In this document: in pieces, positions 18,286 through 26,486 of the stretch
Numbering within the stretch: the stretch's first letter is position 1
Layout of the letters: each line of letters starts with the position of its first letter
DNA from: Hungatella hathewayi WAL-18680
Lineage (GTDB): Bacteria > Bacillota > Clostridia > Lachnospirales > Lachnospiraceae
Length of the DNA stretch: 64,000 nt
Reading direction: 5' to 3'
NCBI RefSeq assembly: GCF_000235505.1
Contig: NZ_JH379027.1
Span: 691,124-755,123 of the forward strand
Translations under genes and position numbers: made by a program
Notes under the pieces: model-generated
Databases searched by the model: none
Told to the model about the DNA's origin: nothing
Seen by the model: only the letters and a program-made list of their open reading frames with translations

Positions 18286-19727
18286 AAAGAGGATTCAATA
18301 TCATCTAAAATGTTATCCATTTTTTCTCTGACTGTTAAAATAATTTTATCTACCAAAGCATCATAAAAATCTGTGTTGGTGGCTTTATAATCAAAATTTT
18401 GTAATAAATCACAATATTTTGCCGAAAATGAATCTTCTTCCTTCTTTTCTTCTTCAAATATCCGATAAGAAATGGAGTCAATTCCACACGGTAATGGAAT
18501 TAATATATTTTCTTTATTTTTCTTTGCTAAAATATATTCTCTCCATATCCCGCTATTTTGAATACCATCAGATGCTTCATCTAAATCACCAAATACAAAC
18601 AAAAATATTCCGGCTTTATTTATGATATTCTCCCGATGTTTATCATTATCATTTTTGCTGGTAAATGGGAAAGGCTCCATCTGTAAATATCGATTAAGAT
18701 TAAGATTTTTTTCCTTGCAATTTTGTTTTATCGTGCCACATATAAAATGGCCAATGCTCATGCCCATGCCCGAAATAAATTTAAAAGGGAAATCTTTAAA
18801 CTGCATAAAGGCATTAACGATATTCTGACATACTATTTTTCCATAGTTTTCTTCATCGGAATGCCTTTCATATTTTTTTGCACCGGAAACAAATACGGAA
18901 CCATATTTAACTTTACAGGATATTCCATATGCAATTTTATATGCCTGATTTACATTTTGAACTGTCAGGCATTTAATACTGTAATGAATTGATAAATCCT
19001 TTGAAATATACTCTAACTTTTCAGCTTTTTCTTCCACTATAATTGCATAATGCTCTGACACATAATTTTCTTCGCTATTTTCAATACAGTTTAATATGTC
19101 TTTAATACATATTCGAAGTATATCATCTTCAAATGAACAACCTAAAAATAAGAAATTCTGGCACAATAATTCTCTTTTTAACAAAATTAAATATGCTTCA
19201 TGAGATTTTCTATAATTAATAAAATCTTCTTTAGTAACAATAATAGTTTTGGGGTCATCACAGCTGCCGTTAATTTTAAATAAAAAACATCCGCCCGGAT
19301 AAGATAAGTCTTGAAAATGGCTATATTTATATATAACTTTATAGGCTTTCGCTTTTTGTTCCAAAACTTTTTCTATAATAAGGTCATAATTAGTTGTCCA
19401 TAAACTTTTATAGTCAAAATTTAAAAGATAGTTTAGATATGTATTTTTATTCTGTTTATCAAACTTTATAAGCGCTGTTTTCTTTGAAATTTCTGTTTTG
19501 ATATCAACACCTTTCAGTTCAGCATATTGAGCCTTGTCAATATTACTTCCAGCGTTATAGTTGCCATCTATATTATCGATTAACTCATTCCAACTAGGAG
19601 CTTGATACTGCATTGAAGAGCCGGCCCCCAAAAACAGGCTCATATTTCCCTGTAAAATGGCTTCCGAAACAATATTTAGAAATTTTTCTAGTTCCTCCAT
19701 TTTATTAGATAAATAAACTTCAGCCAT
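18264..19727 (-). CDS. thsA: SIR2-SLOG effector, Thoeris ThsA-like
   Basis: A 487-residue protein with an N-terminal SIR2-like domain (SLFLGAGSS nucleotide loop near 31-38, SLWTTNYD with N113) and a C-terminal SLOG/STALD domain (VFVSGAKKYER from about 278, SGMGMSIG near 319). In known type I ThsA the SLOG domain binds the TIR-made signal through an Arg and a Glu 32 residues apart (R371, E403); here R365 and E397 keep that spacing. The SIR2 domain then destroys NAD+. Oddity: the catalytic His (H152 in the Bacillus cereus protein) aligns with N153 in FKINGS, codon AAC. The start at 19727 has AGAGGA seven bases upstream; a GTG at 19745 overlaps that site. AT-rich. It lies 50 bases downstream of the recombinase gene on the same strand. 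Confidence 0.87.
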   Translation of the reverse strand: MAEVYLSNKMEELEKFLNIVSEAILQGNMSLFLGAGSSMQYQAPSWNELIDNIDGNYNAGSNIDKAQYAELKGVDIKTEISKKTALIKFDKQNKNTYLNYLLNFDYKSLWTTNYDLIIEKVLEQKAKAYKVIYKYSHFQDLSYPGGCFLFKINGSCDDPKTIIVTKEDFINYRKSHEAYLILLKRELLCQNFLFLGCSFEDDILRICIKDILNCIENSEENYVSEHYAIIVEEKAEKLEYISKDLSIHYSIKCLTVQNVNQAYKIAYGISCKVKYGSVFVSGAKKYERHSDEENYGKIVCQNIVNAFMQFKDFPFKFISGMGMSIGHFICGTIKQNCKEKNLNLNRYLQMEPFPFTSKNDNDKHRENIINKAGIFLFVFGDLDEASDGIQNSGIWREYILAKKNKENILIPLPCGIDSISYRIFEEEKKEEDSFSAKYCDLLQNFDYKATNTDFYDALVDKIILTVREKMDNILDDIESSLKIVEAL

Positions 19728-19759
19728 TTTGTTTTCCTCTCGCACTTATAGATCTAATA

Positions 19760-19788
19760 CAGTTGAATAATTGAGAATTATCCTTCAT
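19760..19788 (-). other. Right recombination-site-like repeat of the Thoeris cassette
   Basis: Read on the minus strand: outer arm ATGAAGGATAA, core TTCTCAA, inner arm TTATTCAACTG. The outer arm contains the last codons and stop (GGATAA) of the recombinase gene. It is inverted relative to 17434-17462, so recombination would flip the DNA carrying thsB and thsA. Confidence 0.75.
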
Positions 19789-20707
19789 TAATCTCAATCT
19801 GATTCCGAGGATGCCTATTCACCAAGATATCCTTCTGCTTCGAAGAAGAAACATGCGTATAAATCTCCGTAGTCGTAATTGAACTATGCCCCAGCATCCG
19901 CTGTATATACCGGATATCCACATCCTGCTCCAGCAGCAGAGTGGCAAAGGAATGGCGGAACATATGTGGCGTGATATGCAGCGGGATGTCCGCCAGCGCC
20001 ACATATTTATTAATCATAAACCGGACAGACTGGTCTGACAGCTGTCTGTGGAGGCGGTTGACGAAGAAATAGCCACTGGACATAATCTCGTCAAAAAAAG
20101 CCGCCCGGTATTGGGACAACGCATGCAGCACATCCCGGTGCCCCACCTGTATCATCCGCTCCTTAGCCCCTTTCCCATAAATGCGAATATTCCCATTATT
20201 CAAATCAATATCACCGGCCAAAAGAGAACATAGCTCCGAAATCCGCATCCCGGTAGCAAACAGAAGCTCGCAGACCGCAATATCCCGCAGAAGACATTTT
20301 TCCTGATACTCCGTTTTCATCTCCGCCTTCTGCCCATACAGAGCGCTCAGAAAAATCTGAATCGTATGCAGTGGAATCGTCTTCGGCAGCAGCTTCGGCT
20401 CCCGGAAGGAAATATCTATTTTATTAAACGGATTATCCCCAATCACCTCAATATACACCAGATAGTGAAAAAACGCCTTTAAACTCGCCGTCTTCCTCTT
20501 AATCGTCCGCGGCTTATAATGCTTATGAATTTCCGTAATATAAGTATCAATACTATGTCTCTGCAGCCCATCCCCCCCAATTGATTCAATAAATCCCGCA
20601 TATTGCGTCAAATCAATCCGATACGCCTTCAACGTCTTCCCATTCAAATTCTTCCTTTGCCTGCAATATTCCAAATATTCACTCATCAACTTCTCCAACC
20701 GTTCCAT
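19778..20707 (-). CDS. Tyrosine recombinase (XerC/XerD-like)
   Basis: A 309-residue site-specific recombinase. The N-terminal SAM-like core-binding domain (1-100) precedes the catalytic domain with the full set of residues: Arg in ATGMRISELCSL, Lys on the following strand, HMFRHSFATLL (His and Arg), LGHSSITTTEIYTH with the second His and the nucleophile Tyr. Start at 20707 is chosen because AGGAG lies ten bases before it; the open frame to 20845 has no such site. The gene ends inside one of the inverted repeats that bound the Thoeris pair, and it reads on into thsA. No phage genes are near. I infer it inverts the adjacent cassette; it could also serve as integrase of the island. Confidence 0.92.
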   Translation of the reverse strand: MERLEKLMSEYLEYCRQRKNLNGKTLKAYRIDLTQYAGFIESIGGDGLQRHSIDTYITEIHKHYKPRTIKRKTASLKAFFHYLVYIEVIGDNPFNKIDISFREPKLLPKTIPLHTIQIFLSALYGQKAEMKTEYQEKCLLRDIAVCELLFATGMRISELCSLLAGDIDLNNGNIRIYGKGAKERMIQVGHRDVLHALSQYRAAFFDEIMSSGYFFVNRLHRQLSDQSVRFMINKYVALADIPLHITPHMFRHSFATLLLEQDVDIRYIQRMLGHSSITTTEIYTHVSSSKQKDILVNRHPRNQIEINEG

Positions 20708-20738
20708 ACCCAACACACTCCTTCCACATTTTCCTTCT

Positions 20739-20767
20739 ATTATGAACATAAATGTTGGAAATGTCGA
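20739..20767 (-). promoter_or_regulatory. Likely recombinase promoter
   Basis: On the minus strand TCGACA (20767-20762), 17-base spacer, CATAAT (20744-20739). The -35 box is one unit of the TCGACA/TGTCGA repeat, so a protein bound there would affect this promoter. Confidence 0.55.
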
Positions 20768-20778
20768 TATTTGTCGAA
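20761..20778. repeat. Second copy of the TGTCGA repeat, upstream of the recombinase
   Basis: ATGTCGATATTTGTCGAA matches 16 of 18 bases of 17371-17388 in direct orientation. Together they bracket the Thoeris-recombinase island. Confidence 0.6.
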
Positions 20779-20798
20779 AACCTTGCCCGATTACAGAC

Positions 20799-20836
20799 AA
20801 AAAAAGACCCCTCTGCCACACCATGGCAAAGGAGTC
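20799..20836 (-). terminator. Terminator of the SARP-type regulator gene
   Basis: On the minus strand, GACTCCTTTGCCA pairs with TGGCAGAGGGGTC (11 Watson-Crick and 2 G-T pairs) around a TGGTG loop, followed by seven T residues. Confidence 0.85.
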
Positions 20837-20845
20837 CGTCTCCAT

Positions 20846-22081
20846 TTATATATTAATAATATTCCCCGTCTTCCCAGGCGCGGGAGTCACGGCCTGTAAC
20901 GAATAATTCACAATCATATCCCGGCGGGTATAAGTCCTGTGGAAATTCTGGGTAATCCTCTTCAACACCATCTCCCCATTCTCATACGTAGCCGTAGGGA
21001 GTAGCAGCATAAACTGGCTGACACTGTAACGGCAGAACACATCTCCACGCCGGAGCGAAGAGCGGATAGAATCCCTCAGCAAATCCATCCCCTTATTGAG
21101 AAATGGCTGCGACAGCAGATTCCCCTTCAAATCGCTGAGCGTCAGCAGGCAGAGATAAATTGAATCCCCCGTACGCTCAATCGAGCGGCTCTCCAGCTGA
21201 TAAATGTCTTTAAACACCGAATACTCACAGAAAAATGCTCCCGACTTCCGGGTCTCTTCCATCAGCGCCGCCTGAAGCACACTCAAGTCCGTCACAACCC
21301 CATGCTTCGTATCGCGGATAATCTTATACAGCGATTTCAAATGCTCCGAAGGCGTGATGGCAAATTCACTGTAAAGCATATCAATCGTATGGTTGTAATG
21401 CTCCAGCGCCGCCTGTTGCTGGCCGCCCTTGAACATGGCATAAATCAGGTGATAATGTAAATCTTCATCGTAAGGCTCAATATTGGTAGCCTTCTGACAG
21501 ATATCAACAACCTTTATATAGTCCTCAGCCTCCATCAAAAACCGAATAGCCGTATGCGCCGTCTTCTGATAAAGCGAGTGATAGTAGGTACTGACCGGAA
21601 TCACCCAGGATTCATAACTGGATTTTGGAAGAAAATCTCCCTTGTAAATGTCCAATGCCTGGAGACAGGCGTCGAGCCGCTCTTCCGGCGTCCCCTCATT
21701 GCCGATTCCCTTATTGACAAGAGCTTCAAATGTATCCGCATCCACAATGGTATTCAAATTCCTGTTCCAGGAATAGGAACCGCGCTGCTGTAAAATAAGC
21801 ATCTGAGGTGGATAGTCAAGGTCCGTCAATAACTTACGTGCCCGGAACATCAGCGTCTTGAGCGCCCCGCTGGGATTGCTCAAATCTTCGTCCTTCCAGA
21901 TAAGTTCTATCAACTCTTCCGGAGATATTTCACGATTTCGGAAAGTAAGCAGATATTCCAGTAAAATCCATGCTTTTTTTGATTGGTGATTGCGGTCATC
22001 AACAGTCTTGCCGTCAATCGTAATAGAAAATTCACCTAAGGTATTTACAAATACCGTTGGTGACGCTTCTTGTTGTTTCAT
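20846..22081 (-). CDS. AfsR/SARP-type transcriptional activator with BTAD and GGDEF-like tail
   Basis: A 411-residue regulator. The N-terminal winged helix (about 1-95: NTLGEFSITIDGKTV, KAWILLEYLLTFRNREIS, LKTLMFRARKLL) is the OmpR-like DNA-binding domain of SARPs. The next part (about 105-260, with LDIYKGDFLP and the ending EFAITPSEHLKSLYK) is the bacterial transcriptional activator domain of TPR-like helices. The last 140 residues (FKDIYQLESRSI to QAVTP) resemble a degenerate nucleotide-cyclase (GGDEF-like) fold without a GGDEF motif. The start at 22081 has GAGGAG ten bases upstream. It is divergent from a cluster in which four promoters carry paired TGTAACC heptamers, fitting direct SARP control. 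Confidence 0.88.
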   Translation of the reverse strand: MKQQEASPTVFVNTLGEFSITIDGKTVDDRNHQSKKAWILLEYLLTFRNREISPEELIELIWKDEDLSNPSGALKTLMFRARKLLTDLDYPPQMLILQQRGSYSWNRNLNTIVDADTFEALVNKGIGNEGTPEERLDACLQALDIYKGDFLPKSSYESWVIPVSTYYHSLYQKTAHTAIRFLMEAEDYIKVVDICQKATNIEPYDEDLHYHLIYAMFKGGQQQAALEHYNHTIDMLYSEFAITPSEHLKSLYKIIRDTKHGVVTDLSVLQAALMEETRKSGAFFCEYSVFKDIYQLESRSIERTGDSIYLCLLTLSDLKGNLLSQPFLNKGMDLLRDSIRSSLRRGDVFCRYSVSQFMLLLPTATYENGEMVLKRITQNFHRTYTRRDMIVNYSLQAVTPAPGKTGNIINI

Positions 22082-22131
22082 ATTATGTATTCTCCTCGCA
22101 TTTATCATATCCGGACATAATGATAGACAAT

Positions 22132-22160
22132 ACTATAAGTATAAAGATTTTTCCCATAAA
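22132..22160 (-). promoter_or_regulatory. Likely promoter of the SARP-type gene
   Basis: On the minus strand TTTATG (22160-22155), 17-base spacer, TATAGT (22137-22132). Confidence 0.5.
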
Positions 22161-22208
22161 AGTCCAGTAGATTAGGGAAAATAATTATCTGGTAAAAATA
22201 GGAGAATT

Positions 22209-22241
22209 TGTAACCGAAATGTAACCATCATAAGCTATGCT
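22209..22241 (+). promoter_or_regulatory. SARP-like box and promoter A
   Basis: TGTAACC (22209-22215), four bases, TGTAACC (22220-22226), nine bases, then -10 TATGCT (22236-22241). No -35 box. It drives the gene at 22285. The same layout recurs at 23019, 27571 and 28380. Confidence 0.82.
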
Positions 22242-22284
22242 ATGAATATATACTGGTTGAATCATAACATAGGGAGGGAATTAT

Positions 22285-22995
22285 ATGTCTGGAGATGCCA
22301 ATCAATTCCTGAAAGATTACAGAAATTTTATATTGACCGTTGAGAAACCGGAGAGGGAGGCGCTTAGAGGCTCCCTGTTTCATAAAACATGTGCCGGTGG
22401 GGCCCGGTTTGGGACCTTTATGGAAATGGCGCGCCTGGTGGAGGATATCTGTGACCAGGAGTCTGCGCCGAAGGCTGTTGTGGAAGACAGAAGCTTTGTG
22501 AAAACTGCCGTGCCGGGACCGGAAAGTCAAAATCGGATTCAGAAAGCCCGTCGATATCATACGGATGGAACATGCAATACGGTCCAGTTTCGCATCTGTT
22601 TAAGACACCGTTACAATGCCAGCTGGCAGGGCTGGATAGAGCGTAAGGGAACCAACAATCAAATCGTTTTTCATAGTTTCCTGGAATTAATCGAGCAGAT
22701 CATGATGGCGTTTCCGGAGGAAGAAGTGGTTTCAGGGGCATTTGGCTATATGCTGGAGAAAGTTAACGGCTGCGGTGTATCAACTGTCGATGCGGCAGGC
22801 ATGCAGTGGTACACGGTTCCCGGAGCAACTTATCACATTCAGGTACTTTATCAGGAGAACGATACCTGGCAGGGCATTGTGAAATGGCTGGAAGCGAAGG
22901 AAACTATGCGTTTCCGGAGTTTTCTTGAGCTTGCAAAGCTGACGGATATGTCATGTGCCGTGGAACTGGAATATGAAGAGTTACAATTAGGATAA
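22285..22995 (+). CDS. Protein of unknown function with two WQG/FxSFLEL repeats
   Basis: A 236-residue protein I cannot assign. It has two related segments of about 40 residues: FRICLRHRYNASWQGWIERK to FHSFLELIEQI (about 100-142) and YHIQVLYQENDTWQGIVKWL to FRSFLELAKLT (about 190-230). Each reads as two beta strands with N-x-x-W-Q-G, then F-x-S-F-L-E-L leading into a helix. No signal peptide or membrane span, so it is probably cytoplasmic. GGGAGG precedes the start. It is the first target of the SARP-like box and is divergent from the regulator, so it may be a regulatory or assembly factor for the fibre cluster (inference). Many Lachnospiraceae proteins of unknown role appear to share this repeat, from memory. 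Confidence 0.75.
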   Translation: MSGDANQFLKDYRNFILTVEKPEREALRGSLFHKTCAGGARFGTFMEMARLVEDICDQESAPKAVVEDRSFVKTAVPGPESQNRIQKARRYHTDGTCNTVQFRICLRHRYNASWQGWIERKGTNNQIVFHSFLELIEQIMMAFPEEEVVSGAFGYMLEKVNGCGVSTVDAAGMQWYTVPGATYHIQVLYQENDTWQGIVKWLEAKETMRFRSFLELAKLTDMSCAVELEYEELQLG

Positions 22996-23018
22996 AACAT
23001 GTTATAATATGGAAAAAA

Positions 23019-23051
23019 TGTAACCGATATGTAACGGGAACCTGCTATAAT
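23019..23051 (+). promoter_or_regulatory. SARP-like box and promoter B
   Basis: TGTAACC (23019-23025), four bases, TGTAACG (23030-23036), nine bases, TATAAT (23046-23051). It drives the large surface protein, sipW and the gene at 27001. Confidence 0.88.
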
Positions 23052-23096
23052 ACAAATACTTAGGAACAATAGACGCGATGCTGGTAGGTGCATAAT

Positions 23097-26000
23097 ATGA
23101 GAAAGAGAAATATCAGAAAGAAAATCAAACAATTTTTCGCAGGGGGTCTGATGGTATGCCTGATGATGCCTTCTTTTGCCGGAGCCACATGGGCCGATGT
23201 AGAGACCTATGACTATGTAGGCGTCACAAAAGAGTGCATGATTGATATGGATATCGAGGCCCTTCAGGAAAATATTGAATATGCAATCAGCTATAATGTG
23301 CAGTTCAACAGTTCTGTCATGAAATTTGATAGCGAAGATGAGGAACTGGTGAAGCAGTATGAAGCTCTGTTTTCCAGCAAAAAGAACGAGGAACCTCTAT
23401 ATTATGTAGATTATGATTTCGGTGAGAATATTCTCCCCGCCGGAGCCAAAGTATCCGTATTTGCCAGAAAGCAGATGACGGATGCGGTGGAGGAAACGCA
23501 GCCGGCAGAGACAGAAGCATCAAAAGCCTCCGTAGCGTCCCCGGCAGAGGCAGCCACAACAGAGCAGAGCGCGCCGACTGAGTCTCAGGAAATTGTGGAA
23601 TCAGAGACGGTGTCTGACGTATCTGAGCCGGAGAGTACCCAGACAGATTCGACGGCAGATTCGACGGAAGAGACCACACAGGGTGCTATTCAGATAGAGA
23701 TACCGGACAATTCGGAAGCGATAGAGACTTCAGAAATAACAACTGTCCAGGCCGGAGAACAGGAATCTGTGACGGAACCAATAGATTCGACGGAGCCAAC
23801 AGAATCAAAGGAGCCAACAGAATCAACAGAGCAAACAGAAACATCCGAAATATCCAGACCAACAGAAATATCTGAACCAACAAAAACATCAGAATTAGAA
23901 ACATCAATAACAGAAGCATCAACAGAGATATCATCAACAGAAACATCACCGGTAGAAACATCATCAACCGCAACAGCATCACCGACAGTGACAGAAACAT
24001 CTCCAACGAAAACGCCTGACGTCACAGAGACAGCTGCCGTAGCGGAAGAAAATGATTATGAAAATGCTACCGGCTCCAACGCTGACAAAGCCAAGGCAGA
24101 AGATTATAAAATAACCGGAAACGAAGAGATTATCCTTTTTTTCCAAAACAAATCCATTGACGATTACATTTTCCAGGTTCGCATAGGAAATCGCCAGACA
24201 GGTAAAATCTATGTTCCCAGTGCGTCCGTATTGCTGGAAGAGACCAATCTGGAGAAGAAACGCCTGGAAGCCTTAGAAGCTCTGGAAACCCTGGAATCCG
24301 TAGAAGGCGCCGGCAATCTCGGCGGCGGAGCCGGTGGGGCAGGCGGTGGTGGCGGAGCAGGCGGCTCAGGCAATGGCAGCGCCGACAGCACAGCCGAAAG
24401 TGACGACAAAACCGTAACAGACAAGACAGACACAGTCCAGACAGAGACCAATGATTCCGCAGTAACAGAAAGTGATAATCAAAATACAGAGAATGAAAAT
24501 CCGGAATCCGGAGATATTTCCCAGGGAGAGACCGGTGATAATCAGTCCCCGGAAACAAATGCTCCAGAGGCAGATGACAACAGTCAGGCCCCCGAAGCGA
24601 ACGCCCCGGAGGCAGACAACAACAATCAGGCCCCTGAGGCCAACGAACCGGAGGCAGCCAACGACAACCAGGCCCCCGAGGCCAACGAACCAGAGGCAGC
24701 CAACGACAACGCCCCGGCGGAAGGATTGGAAGTATCCATCTCCACCCACCAGGTACCCCGTGTCGCCGCTCCGGTAGCCGGTGAAGTAAATGACGAAGAC
24801 TTCGAAAACCGTCCGGGAGCTGACAGCGAAGAGGAAGTTTCCTACGAAGAGGGCTATGTCGCAAGCACAGACCCCAACGAAGAACTGGGTATGGTGCTGG
24901 AAGCCTTAATCTACAAAGAAAAAAGCAAAATAAGATTTTACAGCAGTACCTCTTCGGCCCGCAATACCTCCGGTGCGTCGGTGTCCTTCCTGATGAGTGA
25001 AGTTAATCAGCGCGCATTGACAGGAGCGACGGGAACGTTGACGATTAAAAAGGAACTGGCTGACGGTGCGGAAACATTTGCTGAAGGGGAAGTATATACC
25101 TATGACGTGACACTTGCCAACTTACCGGCGACTGCCACAGTTACCTTGGAAGGGGAAATATTATCCATAGCTGGAAGTAAAATTGAAACTTCCTTATCGC
25201 TTGCCCCTGGTGAAAGCAAAACATTTGCCGGCCTGCCAGTCGACACCAGATATACTGTAACGCAGACAGGTGTCCCCGTTGGAGAACTGGAGACGCCGGA
25301 TGAAATTATCGTTGAAGGTGGAGAAGGAACCGTTGACACTGTAGCCGGTATGGTATCAGGTACCATTCAAGCGGATGGAACGCTGGGAAAAGGCGAGATA
25401 GTCTGGGATAAGACGAAGAATGAGTGGTATGATGAGAACGGGCAGTTAGCTGATATCGATGCGATGCTTGGCAGTCAATTTCGTTGGTATATTGATTGGG
25501 AAGGCGGTCAAGGTACAACAACAAAAACAACGGCGGAACTACTGAATGGGGAAAAGGGAAGTGCGCAAAAAGTAGTTTTTAATTTGAATGGCGGCGGTAT
25601 TGATATTTTTTATAACTTAAATCGAAAAACAAGGCAGGATGATAATGTATGGCCTTCGGTGAGAAAGGTTCAAGTAGGTCGAGTAAGCAGCGTGATAGAA
25701 CAAAGTTATAATAATAAACAAGAGATAGAAGAAATGCTTGGCGACCATTTTATTGATTGGGAATATAACGAGAGAACTAAGGATTATACAACGTTGGTGC
25801 AATATGTCAAGTCTTGGCGGGTGAGACCAGCCAGTTCGCTGGCTGATACCGGTTTATCATCGCCCGGTGCCCAGTCAGTAGTTCTGACATACCGTGGGGC
25901 TTACAAAGAAAAATTGATCACTATGGTACTGCGCAAACAGTTAGTCTCTTCAGAAAGCGATTCTACCCCAATGGTAGATGATGAAAACCAGACATTTTTA

Positions 26001-26441
26001 TATCGGATAGAGAACATAGAGGAGGGCAGACCGCACACCGGAGAAGCATTCTATGCAACAATTACGGTGGGAAAAGGATCTTCAGAGGCCTCCTGCACGC
26101 TCACGAATATACCGGCCAGTACACAATATCTGATTACAGAACTGGATAATCTCCGGTATCTCCCCGTGGGAGGCCCCAGCCAGACCGTCAACCCAATGGA
26201 GTCAGAAGACGATATCGTTTTCACCGGCTACAAGGCCTACACCGGATATTTTTCCGATACCAACGTCATTGTAAACCGCGTGACACCGGTTGAGCCTGAC
26301 AAGTTCCAGCTGACCACCGAATACCCGGACGGCCAGCCGCTGAACCTGAATATCAAATTAACGCCGCCGCCGGCGCTGGTACCGGATAAAGACAAAACAG
26401 GTATGGGCGATGGCGGTGACGCGGAACTGCCGGCCGCTTAA
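23097..26441 (+). CDS. Large secreted repeat-rich surface protein
   Basis: An 1114-residue secreted protein. A signal peptide (basic MRKRNIRKKIKQF, hydrophobic core, cut near SFAGATWA) is followed by a folded region (35-125), a long E/T/S-rich stretch (about 130-330), a glycine-rich run near 400-425, an acidic N/Q/A/P/E repeat (about 489-538), and from about 640 Ig-like segments of the Cna-B/SpaA kind (TGTLTIKKELADGA; LITMVLRKQL with FYATITVGKG and TNIPASTQYLITEL). It lacks LPXTG and a membrane anchor, so it is presumably released or bound to other surface parts. sipW follows 45 bases downstream, suggesting a part in the fibre or matrix. The ATG at 23097 has AGGTG six bases upstream; a GTG at 23088 overlaps it. 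Confidence 0.8.
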   Translation: MRKRNIRKKIKQFFAGGLMVCLMMPSFAGATWADVETYDYVGVTKECMIDMDIEALQENIEYAISYNVQFNSSVMKFDSEDEELVKQYEALFSSKKNEEPLYYVDYDFGENILPAGAKVSVFARKQMTDAVEETQPAETEASKASVASPAEAATTEQSAPTESQEIVESETVSDVSEPESTQTDSTADSTEETTQGAIQIEIPDNSEAIETSEITTVQAGEQESVTEPIDSTEPTESKEPTESTEQTETSEISRPTEISEPTKTSELETSITEASTEISSTETSPVETSSTATASPTVTETSPTKTPDVTETAAVAEENDYENATGSNADKAKAEDYKITGNEEIILFFQNKSIDDYIFQVRIGNRQTGKIYVPSASVLLEETNLEKKRLEALEALETLESVEGAGNLGGGAGGAGGGGGAGGSGNGSADSTAESDDKTVTDKTDTVQTETNDSAVTESDNQNTENENPESGDISQGETGDNQSPETNAPEADDNSQAPEANAPEADNNNQAPEANEPEAANDNQAPEANEPEAANDNAPAEGLEVSISTHQVPRVAAPVAGEVNDEDFENRPGADSEEEVSYEEGYVASTDPNEELGMVLEALIYKEKSKIRFYSSTSSARNTSGASVSFLMSEVNQRALTGATGTLTIKKELADGAETFAEGEVYTYDVTLANLPATATVTLEGEILSIAGSKIETSLSLAPGESKTFAGLPVDTRYTVTQTGVPVGELETPDEIIVEGGEGTVDTVAGMVSGTIQADGTLGKGEIVWDKTKNEWYDENGQLADIDAMLGSQFRWYIDWEGGQGTTTKTTAELLNGEKGSAQKVVFNLNGGGIDIFYNLNRKTRQDDNVWPSVRKVQVGRVSSVIEQSYNNKQEIEEMLGDHFIDWEYNERTKDYTTLVQYVKSWRVRPASSLADTGLSSPGAQSVVLTYRGAYKEKLITMVLRKQLVSSESDSTPMVDDENQTFLYRIENIEEGRPHTGEAFYATITVGKGSSEASCTLTNIPASTQYLITELDNLRYLPVGGPSQTVNPMESEDDIVFTGYKAYTGYFSDTNVIVNRVTPVEPDKFQLTTEYPDGQPLNLNIKLTPPPALVPDKDKTGMGDGGDAELPAA
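24561..24710 (+). repeat. In-frame tandem repeat, 42-bp unit, about 3.6 copies
   Basis: It encodes repeats of about 14 residues of the form APEADDNSQAPEAN and EPEAANDNQAPEAN. The units differ at silent and coding sites, so the array is not freshly expanded, but it could vary in length between strains. Confidence 0.8.
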
Positions 26442-26486
26442 ACATAACGGCTCACAGATAATAAGAAGAAAGAGGAACAATTCATC

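Noticed and set aside
19778-20707. Prophage integrase
   Set aside because: No phage structural, lysis or replication genes nearby; the paired inverted sites fit a local invertase better, though island integration remains possible.
23686-24025. Antisense ORFs opposite the E/T/S-rich region
   Set aside because: They arise from the low-complexity coding strand and read as valine/serine or leucine runs without starts or RBS.
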